NCBI GenBank assembly: GCA_949775045.1
Contig: OX459098.1
Span: 15,485,207 to 15,549,206 of the forward strand
Length of the DNA stretch: 64,000 bases
From: Metridium senile
Taxonomy: Eukaryota; Cnidaria; Anthozoa; Actiniaria; Metridiidae
Direction of reading: 5' to 3'
Position 1 is the stretch's first letter. Every line of letters begins with the position of its first letter. Both the position numbers and the translations under genes were made by a program. The notes under the pieces are model-generated. The model searched no databases and was not told where the DNA came from. It saw nothing but the letters and a program-made list of their open reading frames with translations. Shown here one piece after another: positions 13,101-28,100 of the stretch.

Positions 13101-16100
13101 ACCTTTTACCACTAGATAAACTTTTCAGAAATGAGTTCTTAAATGGGGAAATTCCTATTCTTCTGTGTGTTTTTTCTTGCTACTAAGCTTTTCTTCGATG
13201 CCGCTCTTTGTTGCTACGTACTAAAAAACATTTACCAATTACATATAAGAACAAATCAGCAGTTTATCTGTTTAGTTATAATTCAGTTTAATTAAGCGCG
13301 TTGAGAATATAAGGTGCATTACATAAAATAATCTCAGTTTGCATATTATAGGTTTTGGACTGGCCATTTTAAGTTAATATGTGGTTGAAGCAAAAGTTCA
13401 TTTTGCTGGAAAAGGCGTATACGTTTCTAAGTACTGTGGAGTATTATATACTAAACTCCTGCTACTTTACCATTACAAATGATCATTAGAGATAGCAAAG
13501 ACTGACGCCGCTCTTTGAACGAAAAAGAAGAAATGAAATTACTAAAAACGTCAAAATTGACATCAATACACAAGTTTTTAGCGGGAAAACCAGCATGCGT
13601 TATAGTAAGTCGACATAATTCTATTAGTTTAGAAAGTGCTGCACATTGGTTCAGTATTTACAAGCACATTTTCACGTTATTTTAATACTTTTTTACGAAT
13701 TAAACAAAAAGAACAATTGATTTCTAAATAGAAAAATAGGAGGGCTAGGACAACAAGTATATGTGAAACATAAAAAAAGACAATTTTTGATTTGGAACTC
13801 AAAGCGTTTTTCTTTTGTATGCCGCCGATATTCGTTTGTTTTATTCATTGTTTAATGTTATGAAAAGGTACAATTTGTTATCATTTTGTTTGAAATGGAA
13901 ACGGATAGAACAAGGTGACGATAATTTAAACACATAAATTGTGCATCTAAACAAAAGTTGAATGTTTTAGCTTGTTTTTGTGTTTATGTATATTTCTCCT
14001 TTATTTCTTTTTATCCTAAAGAGAAACAATTTGTTACCATTTTTGTTTGCAATGGAAACGGACAGAACTAGGAAGTACTATTTAAACATATTAATAGTTA
14101 CATCTCAGCTATAACTCATAATTTCTTTGAGCTCTCTTTTGTCAATTCATACAAATGTCAATTCTCATTTGTTTCATTCATCCATCTTCATTCGGTAATG
14201 TTCAAATCGAGTGTGAAATGAAGCCCTTTAATTTCTTACAGTATTCAATAGAAATAGGTATAGCTTATAATTTCTTTGATCTCTTCTTTATGTGTCAATT
14301 CTCATTTGTTTCTTTCATCCATCTTCATTTGTTAATATTCACATTAAAAAGAACATTCATTTGTCTATATTTGTGTACTATTATCGAGTGTGAAATGAAG
14401 CCCTTTAGTTTCTTACAGTATTCAATAGAAATAGGTATAGCTTATAATTTCTTTGATCTCTTTTTATGTGTCAATTCTCATTTGTTTCTTTCATCCATCT
14501 TCATTTGTTAATATTCACATTAAAAAGAACATTCATTTGTCTATATTTGTGTATTATTATCGAGTGTGAAATGAAGCCCTTTAATTTCTTACAGAAATAG
14601 GTATAACTCATAATTTCTTTGATCTCTTTTTAAGTGTCAATTCTCATTTGTTCCTTTCATTCATCTCCACAATGCAGTATATCCATGTACAAAGGAAGTG
14701 ACTGTATATATTTCTTAGTAAATAAATACTTAGTATTTATCTGGGGAGAAGTAGAGAAACGTTGGTATTTTTAGATTGTTATAGCTGTATGAAAGATAAG
14801 GATACAGTAGGATACTCATCACATCTAAAGCTCAGAATCCTGTCTGAGTTCGAGTTCGACCTCATTTTTTATGTCCCAATGCGCAATTATTTCATCCATT
14901 CCTTTGTATGGCTAACGTCGCTTTTTGAATTGAATTGAAAGAGAGGCACAGTACGATGAGAAAGCCATCGTCCAACACATTCCTGCAAATAAGATGCAGA
15001 AGAAGCACCAAATTTAGGGCAATAAACATGTTAAATTGTTTGAAAAATAGAGGAATTTTATTAAAACAAGACAGACAGTCAAATTTATAATAACAAATTT
15101 GGTGATACGAGTTCCTGAAGAGATACAATGTTTAACAACAACAACAACAACAGCAACAACAACAACAACAAAATGTATTTATGAAATGAGCAAGGACTGC
15201 GGTAAAAACTGAAACGGGTTGCACTTGCAGTTATTGTGATATTGAAACTTTTAATCGTGATCAAATAAAATAAAGCTACTCTTTACAACTATGAAAGACT
15301 AAAAACAGATCATGAATTCAGGTCAACGTTTAGTAAATGCATGTTTGTTAAAGAAAAATAAACTTTTCTCGTTACTGATCCTCAGTATAAAACTGAGTAG
15401 AAGTGCTACATAACACTTCGCCAGTTAACGCTTGAAGTCTTACAAAATAAAATAGATTTATCTATATATTATTAGAAAAAGAAACGTTCCTAGCTATCCT
15501 TAGTATTCCGAAAGAAGTGCTACATTAAACTTTGTAGCAGATTGAAGTCTTATAAAACGAAATAGATTTATCTATATATTGTCTAGTCCTCAGTTAGTGA
15601 GTAAGTAGCAATCAGAAGCCATACTGTGACGTGACGAGGTCTTCATTGCTTCACGTGAGAACTGAAGCCTTTTATGATGATATTAAAGTTGGCTTCTTCA
15701 GTTGACCACTCTTTCGTGTCTTTCGCGGTCTCGAGATATACGAGGCAGAAGAGAAATTATGTTTAAACATTTTTTAACAGAAACTTAAACTTTTGACAAT
15801 GTTTGATAAAGCAGTTGTCAGATCATTTTTCTCTACAAAACTTCAAGACTACTAAAGTAAGTCTGAATTAAACTTAGTGCCAAGATTAGATTTATCAGTG
15901 TTTCTCACTTTTAAATTATAGAAAGACAATCTTCCATGTCTTCCAATTTGAAAACTTTCATTATGCTTAAAAGAATGATTACATAATAAAATCGTTAGTT
16001 CTGCAATGTTCTGGATTTTTATACCATTTCAAAAATATCGTCTTCGATGAAACAAAAGAAAAAGCTCCGTTCAAAAATGTATATTTGTTATATAACATTT

Positions 16101-19100
16101 CTGTAAAATGTTAGTCTTATATGCAACTAACACAGATTGTACAAAGTGTGTGGTATTTGAAGCAAAATATTTAGCTCGTTTGGACCAACAACGTTTTAGT
16201 AGATACTGCATAAAAAGAAACCCTCTGTCACGATATCAATACATGCATGTTAAAAAGTAAAGATTATCGCAACTTTTGTAAGCAACAAAGAAAAGAACAA
16301 CAACAAAAAAACAACTTATATACCATGTAAGGATCATAGTATTGAAGCAAAAAATATCTTCTTAAAAACAACATGCAAAATAGATAACAAACATGCGAAC
16401 ACATTTGAGATGAAAATCCTACCAAACCACACCAAAGGCATAGTTTAGCATCTTACCGCTAAAAGATACAATTAAACCAGCGTTAGGCTCCAACGAGTGA
16501 AAATAAAATAGAAAAAGAATTGATTGTCGCCTTGAAAAACAGACAACTTTTCGTACAGGATAAACAGGCTAGTTTTTGCATAGTTGCGGTCATAAACAAT
16601 ATTAAAAGCTGGGTTATTCAATATACAAGCGCAGAAAACACATTGTTCGGAAAGATAAACCCATGTTGTATGATTACAATTACGGTTTATTCGGGCATGC
16701 CAGCTTTCAAGATTTTATCGTTATTCTTTCTTTAATTACAAACTTAACGTAAGAAAAAAAGCGGTTGTAGCTGGTATCAGACAGACGCAACGAGGACATT
16801 CATTAACTCATCAACGTCACTTCCAAGTTCTAAAATTTTGAGAGACTTTTCCTTCAATTACTTTGCAAGGGGTAAAATAAATATTTCAAAGGGGTATGGA
16901 AAAAGTTTCCCTCATGACATAGTCAAGATGACAGTTTAATGTTTTTGGCCGAATTCATTGCTTGGAAAACCTGCCCTGTCTAATTTGTGACAGACATTCT
17001 CGATTGTCATCTCTTGTTCAACTATCTTTGCCATCTTCACACATCTTTGAGTTGGTGTAATTAAAAAGAGCTAATGAAAACACTGCTACTTATATGTGGA
17101 AAATACGCCCTGGGACGTGTTGTTTTAAGAGTATAGACAGTTAAAGTATATAATAACATGAAGTTCTTGCTCTAGTTGCTTGTATTTTGGCAGTAATGCA
17201 ATTAGTGTTCCCACAACAGGTGTGTGTGGCTGACTTGACTGACAATCCCAGTTGGTAGCTTCATTTTTTGCTGTACCGTTTTATCACATTACCAAGCTAA
17301 TATGGGCACCTGAATAAAACAAGCCTTTGTAATAAGGATATGTTCATGTTCTTATTATAACTATTAATACTGTTAGTAACTAGGATCTATTGATTTTTTT
17401 TTTTTCAGTTGTAAATTGTGACGGACTGTTTGACGATTCTAAACTTTTTGTTGAGGATAAATGTTGAAGAAATAAAATTATTTTCGTTGCTGTTTGAACA
17501 TCATGTGTTCTTATCATTATTAATATAAAGTACGTTTTACAAGCATAGCGAGATCTATTGATACCTGCCTTTGTATAAAACACACAAAGTTTGACTCGGT
17601 CATATATCTAAAAGCCTTATGCAATATGTGGATAGACTGCCCAGTTTAAATGTACTGGGACCAAATTTTGTTCATTGCTGTCTCACCGTTTTTGCTATGT
17701 ATATTACAATTTATATATAAACTATTGATTTTTATTATTAAAACACAAAGTTTGACTCTGTCATCTCTAAAAGCCTTATATGCAACTATGGATAGAATGC
17801 CCAGTTTAAAAAAAAAGACGTACTGGGACGAAGTTATCTTCTTTGCTTTTCAGGTTCAACGTTCTTGTTATGTATGCTGCTAGCTATTCAAATATTGTTT
17901 TTTATCGTTAACACGCCAAGTTTGGCTTGGTTCTATTTGTTGGGTTTTTGGACAGACGGACCAACGTAATGTATTTTATAATCATGGTCTTTTATTTCTA
18001 AGTGAGTAGACCATATTTACTATGACACTTCAACCATTGTCCCACAGCTTGTTTCATTTCACTGTAATTTCTCTTCGTCCTGTGGTTTATTTACACAGGT
18101 TGTCCAGTACTTGTACTGAAGAAACTAACAGTATAAACTGACTTGTATTTGCATTTTTGATAACGCATTTTTCGTTCTAATGAATTTCAATGTTAAGTGT
18201 TTTTTGTTGGCATAGCCTCAGCCCTTTAGAAATGGGCTTTGATTCTTGAAAAACAAATAAAAGGTACTGCATTTAAGGATTAAGAAGTTAATATTATGAA
18301 TGTAATGTGTTGTTTCTTTAACCCCTTGTAGATTGGACAGGTTGTTGTTTTGTTCTATTTTCTGGTCCATTTGTTTCAGGATTAACTTGTTAAAGGCCAT
18401 CGCAGGTTCAGTACAATTCTTGAGAAAACTCTTTCAAATATTTCTTAGTTTTTTTTTGTATTCTTTCGAACTCACAGAAATCAATTGAAATTACAATTGC
18501 AAGGTTTTCAAATAAATAAAACGCCCCAAAAGAGTGCTTACTGCTCACAATAAAATACTTCGAAAGGTATTAGACAAATTAAAGCATACAAATGCAGTAT
18601 TTTTCAACGTCTTTTTGCAATTCATATACAAAACTACCGAAACAAATACTGCTTCAACTGATCCAAAATTTAAAAACAAAAACTTTGTAACCAAAGATTG
18701 AATCCTAGAAAAAATAGTGTTTCTGAATTCCTTCCCATCCAAGGAAGCTTAGACTTATCCTCGCCCGAACCCTTAGAAGGTCTAATCGAGATTGCAGGAA
18801 ATAATTTAATTTCATAAAGATGATCCCCTAATTTCTCTCCAACTGAAGTTAAAGTGCATGCAAGGGTAGTGAATTTGTGGCAAGATTATCCTTTTTTTTC
18901 TTGTAAACTTTGATAAAACCAATCGAATTGTAGAGCAGAATAGGGAGAGGGAAGGTAATCCGTTTCAGCTCGACGCTCTTGGAAAGATTAGAAATGTATC
19001 GTACTTTGTGCACTTAATTTTTGAAAGGCTCAGAGACATTATTCTGGATCACTTATTGCTAATCAAGTGTAGTATAGGCTTCTTTGTGCTTTTAGATCCT

Positions 19101-22100
19101 TAAAGGGATTATTACAGTATAGATACAGAATTACTGTCGACACGACGAATATAATAGGATCTAAGGCATATTAGTAAAGTTATAACAAACGTAGGAATGA
19201 AAGGAAAAATAATCAGTTGATATATACATGTGAAATAATTCAATGATTTGTTAGCATCTTCCAAGAAAGAAGGAATAAGAAGAAAAATGATCAGTTGATA
19301 TATACATGTGAAATAATTCAATGATTTGTTAGCATCTTCCAAGAAAGAAGGAATAAAAAGAAAAATGATCAGTTGATATATACATGTGAAATAATTCAAT
19401 GATTTGTTAGCATTTTCCAAGAAAGAAGGAATAAAAAGAAAAATGATCAGTTGATATATAAATGTGAAATAATTCAATGATTTGTTAGCATCTTCCAAGA
19501 AAGAAGGAATGAAAAGACAAATGATCAGTTGAGATATACATGTGAAATAATTCAATGATTTGTTAGCATTTTCCAAGAAAGAAGGAATGAAAAGAAAAAT
19601 GATCAGTTGATATATACATGTGAAATAATAAATCAATGATTTGTTAGTATTTTCCAAGAAAGAAGGAATAAAAGGGAAAATGATCAGTTGAGATATACAT
19701 GCAATAATTCAATGATTTGTTAGCATCTTCCCAGAAAGAAAGAAATGAAAAGACAAATGATCAGTTGATATATACATGTGAAATAATTCAATGATTTGTT
19801 AGCATCTTCCAAGAAAGAAGGAATGAAAAGACAAATGATCAGTTGATATATACATGTGAAATAATTCAATGATTTGTTAGCATTTTCCAAGAAAGAAGGG
19901 ATTAATAAAAAGAAAAATGAACAGTTGAGATATACATGTGAAATAATAAATCAATGGTTTGTTAGCATTCTCCAAGAAATTGGAAACATTGAATAGACAA
20001 ATGTGTAGGAAGGTTGTAAAAATGTTAGCTGAGATAAACCAGTCAGTTTAAATCGTCATACAGACAATCCAACAGTTAACATGATAGTTTTAGAGAAAAA
20101 TGTTCACATACTTCCACACATTTAGGATTAACGAAATGACATGTACAATTCTGATTTCAAAAAGAGTAAAAGCATTTCTTTAGCGTTATATATCATTCTA
20201 TATTAAGTTTTGGAGCTACTATTATTCAATATTTTGGAGCTATTGCTTTGTTGGTTAACCAAGAGATAAATGTAAAAATATTCCATTAAAATGTTTCATC
20301 TTATATTAAATTCGAAATATAACTTTCATTTCTTTCAAAGGTGAACATAGGAGTACACTGTTTAATGAGAATTGGATGACCAGCCTAATAAAATATTATA
20401 TCTATTATATTATATTATTTCTACACTTTCCAATGTTAACAAAAACTGTAAAATGTGCACCACTGTACAAATATAGACAATAAAGTGCTGAAAAATGGCC
20501 AGAATGTATCCTCAAGGAATAGCTTTGAAATAATTGATCACCAGCAATTTAAGATTAAGCCAGAAAAAAAGTTATTCACACATTTTTTCACTTTCCAAGT
20601 TACAACAAAGAACAAAGAAATGTTTGTAAAATGGTTACTTTTAGCAGGGAATATGACACTCTGATATCTCATTTTCTAAGTTTAACTAAATATAGTTTGT
20701 TTGTTAAATGGCTAAAAACATTATAAAGTAAATTACTCCGAAAATTCTCGCATATGACCATAAGAAACGTGAAGTTTTCGCTATATAAGAAATAGACAAT
20801 CATAAACTGATCGATATTACGTTTGTTCAAAAAAAATTCATTTTGAATCTTGGTAAAGGAGCCATGGATTTTATATCTTAGAACTGCTATTAACCCTACA
20901 GAAAAGACTATATATTTTATACTATTTTACCTTTCGTCAGCTAACTGTAATGTTTTCTACAAACAAACGCGCAACGGCACGGATTCAGTACAGAGGGTAT
21001 TTAATAGCTGGTAATAGTCTCTGGTGGTAGTATCCATGTATGCATGGTGGTTATCAAGAAATGGCAGTGTATCTTAGAAACGTGCCAACATAACTTTCTT
21101 AGATTGAAAGGCGACTTGAAAAATGAAGAGTGTCCAACAAAAAATAGACAGCACCGATGGAAGCATGTCAATATCTATAACACACTGCACAACATATATT
21201 CTATTTATGATTCAGTTCAACTCTTCAATACTCACACCCAACAGATAACCCCAACAAAAATGAATATATTGCGGAAAAACTCAGTAAATTTGGCAAGTAT
21301 TTCTAATTAAAAAAAAAATATCGATCAAACTATCGTGAATAATCATTCAGTGTATTCAGCTTGTACTATATATTCCAATTCTACAGTGAACCTTACAGAA
21401 AAGTTCAACATAATTCAGTAATAAAGCGGAGAAGTCATTTTTTGACAAGCTTTTCAAATTCTAGAAGACTTGATCAAGCTATCGGAAAAGAACAGTACAA
21501 GTGTAGTGAGAGTTGTCAGGATTTCAATTCACCAATAAACCTAACATAGACATCCTAGCAAATTGAATAAACTCAGAAATTCAGTTACTCTGTATGACAA
21601 GCACTGATAACTGAACTTAACATTCTAGAAGTCTCGATCAAACGATCAGAAAAGAACAGTGTATTCAGCTTTGCACATCACATTAAAACGACAACTCAAA
21701 GTCTCGAGAGGTAAATTTATGACACGAATTAGTTACCCAGTGTGCTTTCTAGCTCGTCTCAATGGTAAGGATTTCGCCTTAGGCATAGCAGTGATTACAC
21801 TACTAGAAGAATGGAAATAATCGACTCGAACGAATACCTTTACAGAACAAAGTAACAATTTATGACTTGGAAAGCTCGAATCGTGAATAAAGATGAAACG
21901 CCTTAAGATCAAGCAAACAAATACCATGTCTATATAGACGTATTCCCGTCAGTTTTTCAAAATGTCACCTGCACAACCACTACTTCACAAGGAAAAACTC
22001 CCGCAAGAGTTTAGCCAACAAAAACAAGTCACAAATCATTCATCAAACGTCACTACTTTACTTACATATTTATTTAGATTTTTCATACAGAAAGCATGTG

Positions 22101-25100
22101 TGTTTTTCGTCCGAACAACTCGCTTTGAAGGAGTTGTACATCGGATGTGACAAATGTACAACAGCTTTTGACGTACGTAACGACACGAAAGAGACGACGA
22201 AGAATTGCTTCAATAACTTTATACTATTCAGCTTTGAGTGGAGCAGCCTTGAAATTATCGTTATGTTCTTCAACCATGTTGTTTTCGCTACAGAAAAGAA
22301 TAAGCCTCATTTTTCTACATATCTTCTAGCCGTGCTAGAAAATCGAGACTGAGAAACCTTCATTTTACGTAAACTAAATGAAACATTCAGCATCGAGTTG
22401 TATAAGCTCGGTTTATCGTTATGTTTTCCAATATTTTTTATCGTTATTATTCAAAAACAAAATGGCTATTTCCCACCATACTGATATATACTGAGATAAA
22501 AATCGTAGAAGAAATTAAAGTAGTTTACATGCATGCACGCAAACTGAATTCACCATTCAACCTCGAGTGGTGCAACCTCAAATTATCGTTATGTTCTTCA
22601 ACTATAATTTCTTGCTTAAAAAAGAAATTAACTACAATTTTAGAGTGATATGTGATACTTCCAAAACTAAAGATAAGAGTCAAACAAGAAGCCCACATTT
22701 ACACGCAATAAGGTTCCACGTTCGCCCACAAAATGCAAACAATTAGCCCTCTGTCCAGAGAAACAAAACATGAGCTTTCATTCTTTTGAAAAAGCAACGA
22801 AATGAAGTTTTTAGAGTGTGTAACCTTTTAGATGTTTCACAAAAAGGAGGTCAAAAATTCAGCCGCAAACCACCTTAAATTAATAACTTTAAGTAAAGAC
22901 TAAACAATAAGCGATCCCACAAAGTCTTGATGGCTTTTCAAACGATCAAAGTTTTACCCTTAGAAAAACAAATTGGATTTAACAATAAGCGTTTTCTAAC
23001 TAAGAAAGAATAGACTGAAACTTTGATTTCAATTTATTTTGGTTTGAAACGTTGGATCTTGAGCTGCATAAAAGGGATCAGTGTCTAAAGGAGGTGTTCT
23101 AAAGATACGGCTTTCGCCGCTTCTGATATTTTTTTTGTTTTTAATGTGAACTAAAGATTATAAAAGAATCGTGAATGTTCGAATCTTTTAACTTCAAAGA
23201 AGTGCGACACGATTCCGAGTTAAGTAGGCTAATAGTTGAATACAGAAAGGTGATGGTAGTAGAAGTTGATTTTAATGCAAATATATATATACATACATGA
23301 CAAAGTGAGTTATGACTTCTCTTCGAAGTACTGCAACAAAATGAAGACAAAAGACTCTTCTCTATAAGAACTTAAAGAACTTTTATTGTACTTTTATTAC
23401 TTTGGATTTTTTAAAGAAAACTATAAAGTGCTCCTTTTGGGAAAAATAAACGAGAAAAGGAAACAATCCACTCGAGTAAAAGGCATGAAGTGGGCATGAC
23501 AAAGAATGATAAGAGTTCTTGAGATCAAAGAGTATTTCACAGATATTTCTAAGATCTAATGTCCAAAAATTGCCAAGGTACAATCTGAGATCACGCGCTG
23601 TGTATACAAAATATGCGGGACTACGATAAGACAAAATGAACTAAGATATAACCGAAGCCACAATAGATATCCATCTCATTTTATTTGCTCGTTTTATACT
23701 TAATTCAAAAACAGAACCAACGACATAGATAAATATGCTGTCTTCATACGAAGTCCTTGGCACGCTTCTAAATTAAAATGATCTTGTCGCGTGCACTTGG
23801 AAAAATCAAACGGTTTAACACCTTTGTAAGATCTCAAACAATCGAAAAGTTCGCCCGTGTTTAATTTAAAAGATTGAACCAAAACAAACTCTAATGGTTG
23901 TAAATGCTTTCGTTGTCAAATTTCTAAACGATTATCTATAATGAAAGTTTTAGGGATGAATAATGAAAGTCTGGCCTATCTTTCGATGCAATCATAATAA
24001 AGAGCAGTAATTGCTTATTTTTATGAGGCGGGCCATCCATTGTCGTATTCATCTTAGGAAGCAGATTGTATTCTTACAGCCGATTGAGTGGTTATAATCG
24101 AATGTCTTCCAAGTTTGTTTTTCGACTAAACCTATTCAGTAGTTTCCTATTTTATTACAAAAAATCAACCTCCTATGAGATTTAGATAAGAAGAGGATTT
24201 ATGTAAATAAACGCACCAAATATGAAAGCACAAGAAAAAAAACTTATCTACGACATTTGATGTTTTGGTTTCGGACCATTTAATTTAACTGTGGTCTAGA
24301 TTATGGTTAAGATAGTGTCGGTTCGTGAATGCTTTTCTTTTAGTTTATGTTTTATTTTGAACTGCGTCTTAATTGCCCCGTCCAAACGAGCTTAATTCTC
24401 CAATGCACTCAAAAGAAAACACAAATTACTCGTAAGTAAATAGTACGCTTCAGTCAAACATAAAGTTCACTAAACATGATCTTATTCAGGAAAAGATGGG
24501 CTCAAAAATCAAACAAAGTCTTGTTTTGAAAGCTAGAGTTCCAGGTCACGATTCGGCTGAGACAAACTATAAACACTTGAGTTAACTAAAAAAGAAAATA
24601 TTAAAACATCAATGCACGTACATATCCCCTCGAAAAAATATTTTAAGAACTTTCTTTTTTTTCCGCGCGAATTTTTTTTTCTTAATACTAAAAACAAAGA
24701 TTGGTGTGTGTATACTGTGTGTTTTCATCGTTTGATTTCTTGTACAATGTTCTGTACAATTCTTCTTCAAACAGAGTTAGTCTTATACAATCCTTCCTGT
24801 CAAAGTGGACGACAAGCACAAAGTCTAGAGTCTACGATGACTGACTCGGTAAAAAAGGAATGTGCTTAAGTTGTCTGTAGAAGTGTCTTAATCTTTTGCG
24901 TGGTTACAGGAAGGGTTTTTGTTTTCTGGGTGATTAATGATCGATTTGATTCCGATAGCCGTTCTCTCACTAGATGTTCTTTTAAAGACTGTTTTCTTTT
25001 ATACTCGTGTCTACAACTCTGCTACAATCAATTGGATCATCAGTTCATGCCATCCGAAATGAATGAGGGTTTAGTATATTGATTGCTTTTAAGTCTGCAG

Positions 25101-28100
25101 AGTTGACATTAGAAATTACTTGACTGTAAAACTGAAAGGATCTGCAAAGAGACACATTTGCGTAGTACATCGAACGGTTTACAGGAGCACGATTTCTCTG
25201 TTGAAATTATTCACGGAGTAAAACTGAGTCGACCCGAGTGGAGCCACTAAATTACTATTAGCTCAACATCCCCTTATTTCGTTTAGATTTAATTTATTAA
25301 TGTATGGAATTGCTAGCTTTAAGATGAGTTAGTTAAGACCTAACAGGATAGCATTTCCCCTGAGGCGTCCAATCGCCTAAGTGGAGGTGACCAGTTAGCC
25401 ATAGTTAATTTACACGGTTTTTTTTAGTCAGGTCTCTCGCGTCTCCACAACACAGCACCGCGCATGAGCCCCCAGAAGCAGCAACATACCACACCTCCAG
25501 TATCTTCCACACTAAGCTCAATGTCCCTTTTCCCAGAAATACAGGAGTTGCAGTATCACACTCTCTGCTCCCTACAAAGCGATGAAAGGGGGGTAAGTTA
25601 CTGCAGTATATTTTAAAAACACGTTTGTTCTGTACCGAAACGCGAGAGAGCGCTCCAAACTACGGAAACCCGCACAATACGTCGGTCAGACAGAGACCTC
25701 GTCTAAGACTTTTTCCTCATTCTATGCGTTTCGTAACCAGTGATACGTTGTGTGTGACAATTTACCTCCACTAAGGTTTTTCACCAAAACAGTTTGGAGA
25801 CCATCAACCGTTTCGCAATGCTAACATAAACTAATCACGATACATGTCTTGGAATAATATTAAGGTATTCTAAACCTCAGATGACCTGGGTTCATCTTTG
25901 TCACAAATTAGATCTTTGCACATTATGCGACGTCAACTATTTGAAGCTCGATCAGGGCATTTGAAAAGTGTTTAAAAAAGACTTGATATGTTTTTTGTGT
26001 GTGCAAGCTTATGCTGCAAAAGCGGCTTGTCGGATTGTTGATGTGAATGCCACATGTGCTTGTGAAGGAATGTTTTTTTAAAACTCTAGACGGTCATTTT
26101 GATGTGATCGAGATATTTATCCGACACCAGTATATGATAAGAACAAATGCTTGGAACAATATTTTGGAAATAATCGAATAGGATTTGCCATGACCTGTTT
26201 CATAGTTTAGGTACACTAAAAATTGCGTGGCTACTTCTTAACGAACCACTTTACAGTGAAGGTTTAAGCGATTATCCATCAGTACAAACATCTTGGTGAT
26301 GATGACTTGTGGAAATCTTTAGACGAAGCGTTTAAAAACTACATCCTAAAGCCATTACATGGTCGTGAGCCATTTTATTCGAGTTTTATCGAAACGCCGC
26401 ATCGTTTTTATTCATTGCTATTCCGATTTTCAATTTAGTTTTCTTATTCAAACACGACTTGAAGCATGGACTGAGCTGTCTTCATAAAACCTTCTTTACA
26501 ATATCTTTTCAGATTAGCACTTTAAGTTTAAGCTTGCTTTACTTTGAATAAAGATCTAAGTTTTATCAATAGAGATGTGAATATGTTTACCAAACAACGT
26601 GCTGCCCTCCAAAGGATTAGCAGGCCCACCACAACAAATTTGAATTTACCTTTTGTCTTGACGTTCAGTCTTGCTTCAAAGCCTCGAAGGACTCAACTCG
26701 ACTGTTTTTGTCCGTTCAGTGGTTTCTTTTCTAAAGCTTACCCAACATAGTTGCTCGATCGGAGCCACTGAATTGTCTGCCTCGAAAACGTGGAAAGGGA
26801 TTGAGAAACAAAGCAAAGCAACGCGGTGCTTTAGGTATGTTTAATTTGTTTTTTCTTGAGCCAAAGCGTCTCGCGCGAACTCAATTTCTGACAGACACTA
26901 AACGACATTTTGGACAGGTTACCTTTTGAGGGGATCATCCCATCACTATCAAATGACCGCACGATGGTTTAGTTTAGTTACGACAAAACACAAGTCTACA
27001 GGTTCGTCATTCGTAAAACATTACAGCAAGTATATACGAAAGTTTTAAATGAAAAAGCACTCAGTATAGTTGTCGATTGTGTGTTTGCTCAGTGACTGAG
27101 TGCAGCTCTTTGACACGAGGTAACTCCATCGACAAAGAAGCACAACGCCCTCCCCAAACCGGTCGTATGATCGGTGGAAAAATAGACATCTATTTATGCT
27201 TTCGAAAAATCGTCTCAGTTCTAAATGTTATTACAAAAGGTCTTTGCTTCAGCTTTCGTAATATCGCCTGACTGAATGTTTGTTTACTGTTCAAGGTAAA
27301 CAGAGATGAAGCTACACTGACGACGCTCGCTTTCATTTCCTTCAATTCTCTTACGGCTTTTTTGAACCTATTGGTTCCTATTTATTTTCTTCGTGTTTAA
27401 GGCGGTTTATTTTTACGTTATAAATATCATTGTGTTAGTTTAATCCATATGAAACGTAATTGTCATAACATATAACTATGATCCCTTTCTTAAAAATCAA
27501 TTCAAGATTCAATTCAGAGACGTCCTGTTTGATGTTCGCTCGTCGTTTCTCATTCATTTCATCAGCCCTGAAGGCCTCATTGCTTTTAATTTTTAAAAAT
27601 AACACCTTAACTATTGAAGTATTAAAGCATTGACTATTTTATTGCCGTATAATGATGATTATTTTTTGAGAATAGGAGTGAGAATAGCAATATGCGTATA
27701 CAGGAAAACTAGTGTTTGAAAGAGGCGTTCTGTTTTCTAGCAATTCATCATGGCTCGGTCTAGTTAACACTTTTAGGTCAATATTTTATTTCTTATGTAA
27801 AAAGGCAGGAATTGAGCTTACTTAAAAATAAACTTATTAATTTCAAAAACACCTTCATATTCAAAATAATTGTAACATCAAAAAACTGATGAAATCATTT
27901 AGGACATGACGGAAAAGCAATATTTTTCATTGAAGGTTTCCCTAGTTTAGTATAACAATCAATATATTGAATGTAGGTCTTCTAGGAGGAGGAATAAAAT
28001 ACACAATTTTACATTGTTGTAATTGTACTTTTAATTAAAGAAAACAAGGCTTTACCTTGATGAAAAAAATATTGTGCACTAACCTAAAAACATACAACAT

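Larger units (their letters stand above)
7131..25427. other. First part of the giant Meis intron 1 (repeat-rich)
   Basis: If exon 1 is right, this is the 5' portion of a roughly 27-kb intron. From 9.5 to 20 kb it carries six or more locally duplicated arrays, listed separately, and one inverted-repeat element at 12375-12572. A stretch at 7.5-7.75 kb is richer in GC and CpG (TCACGTGATCTCACCAGACT, GTGACGTAGACGATGGGTCA) and could be a regulatory block. I found no convincing coding sequence. The short frames present lack family resemblance. Confidence 0.5.

Noticed and set aside
14155..14511. 118-codon open frame
   Set aside because: It lies wholly within a 176-bp tandem array. The peptide phrases duplicate with the DNA units and resemble no protein.
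19112..19657. 181-codon minus-strand frame with hydrophobic repeats
   Set aside because: Open only because the minisatellite period (78 bp) is a multiple of three. No promoter or family resemblance.
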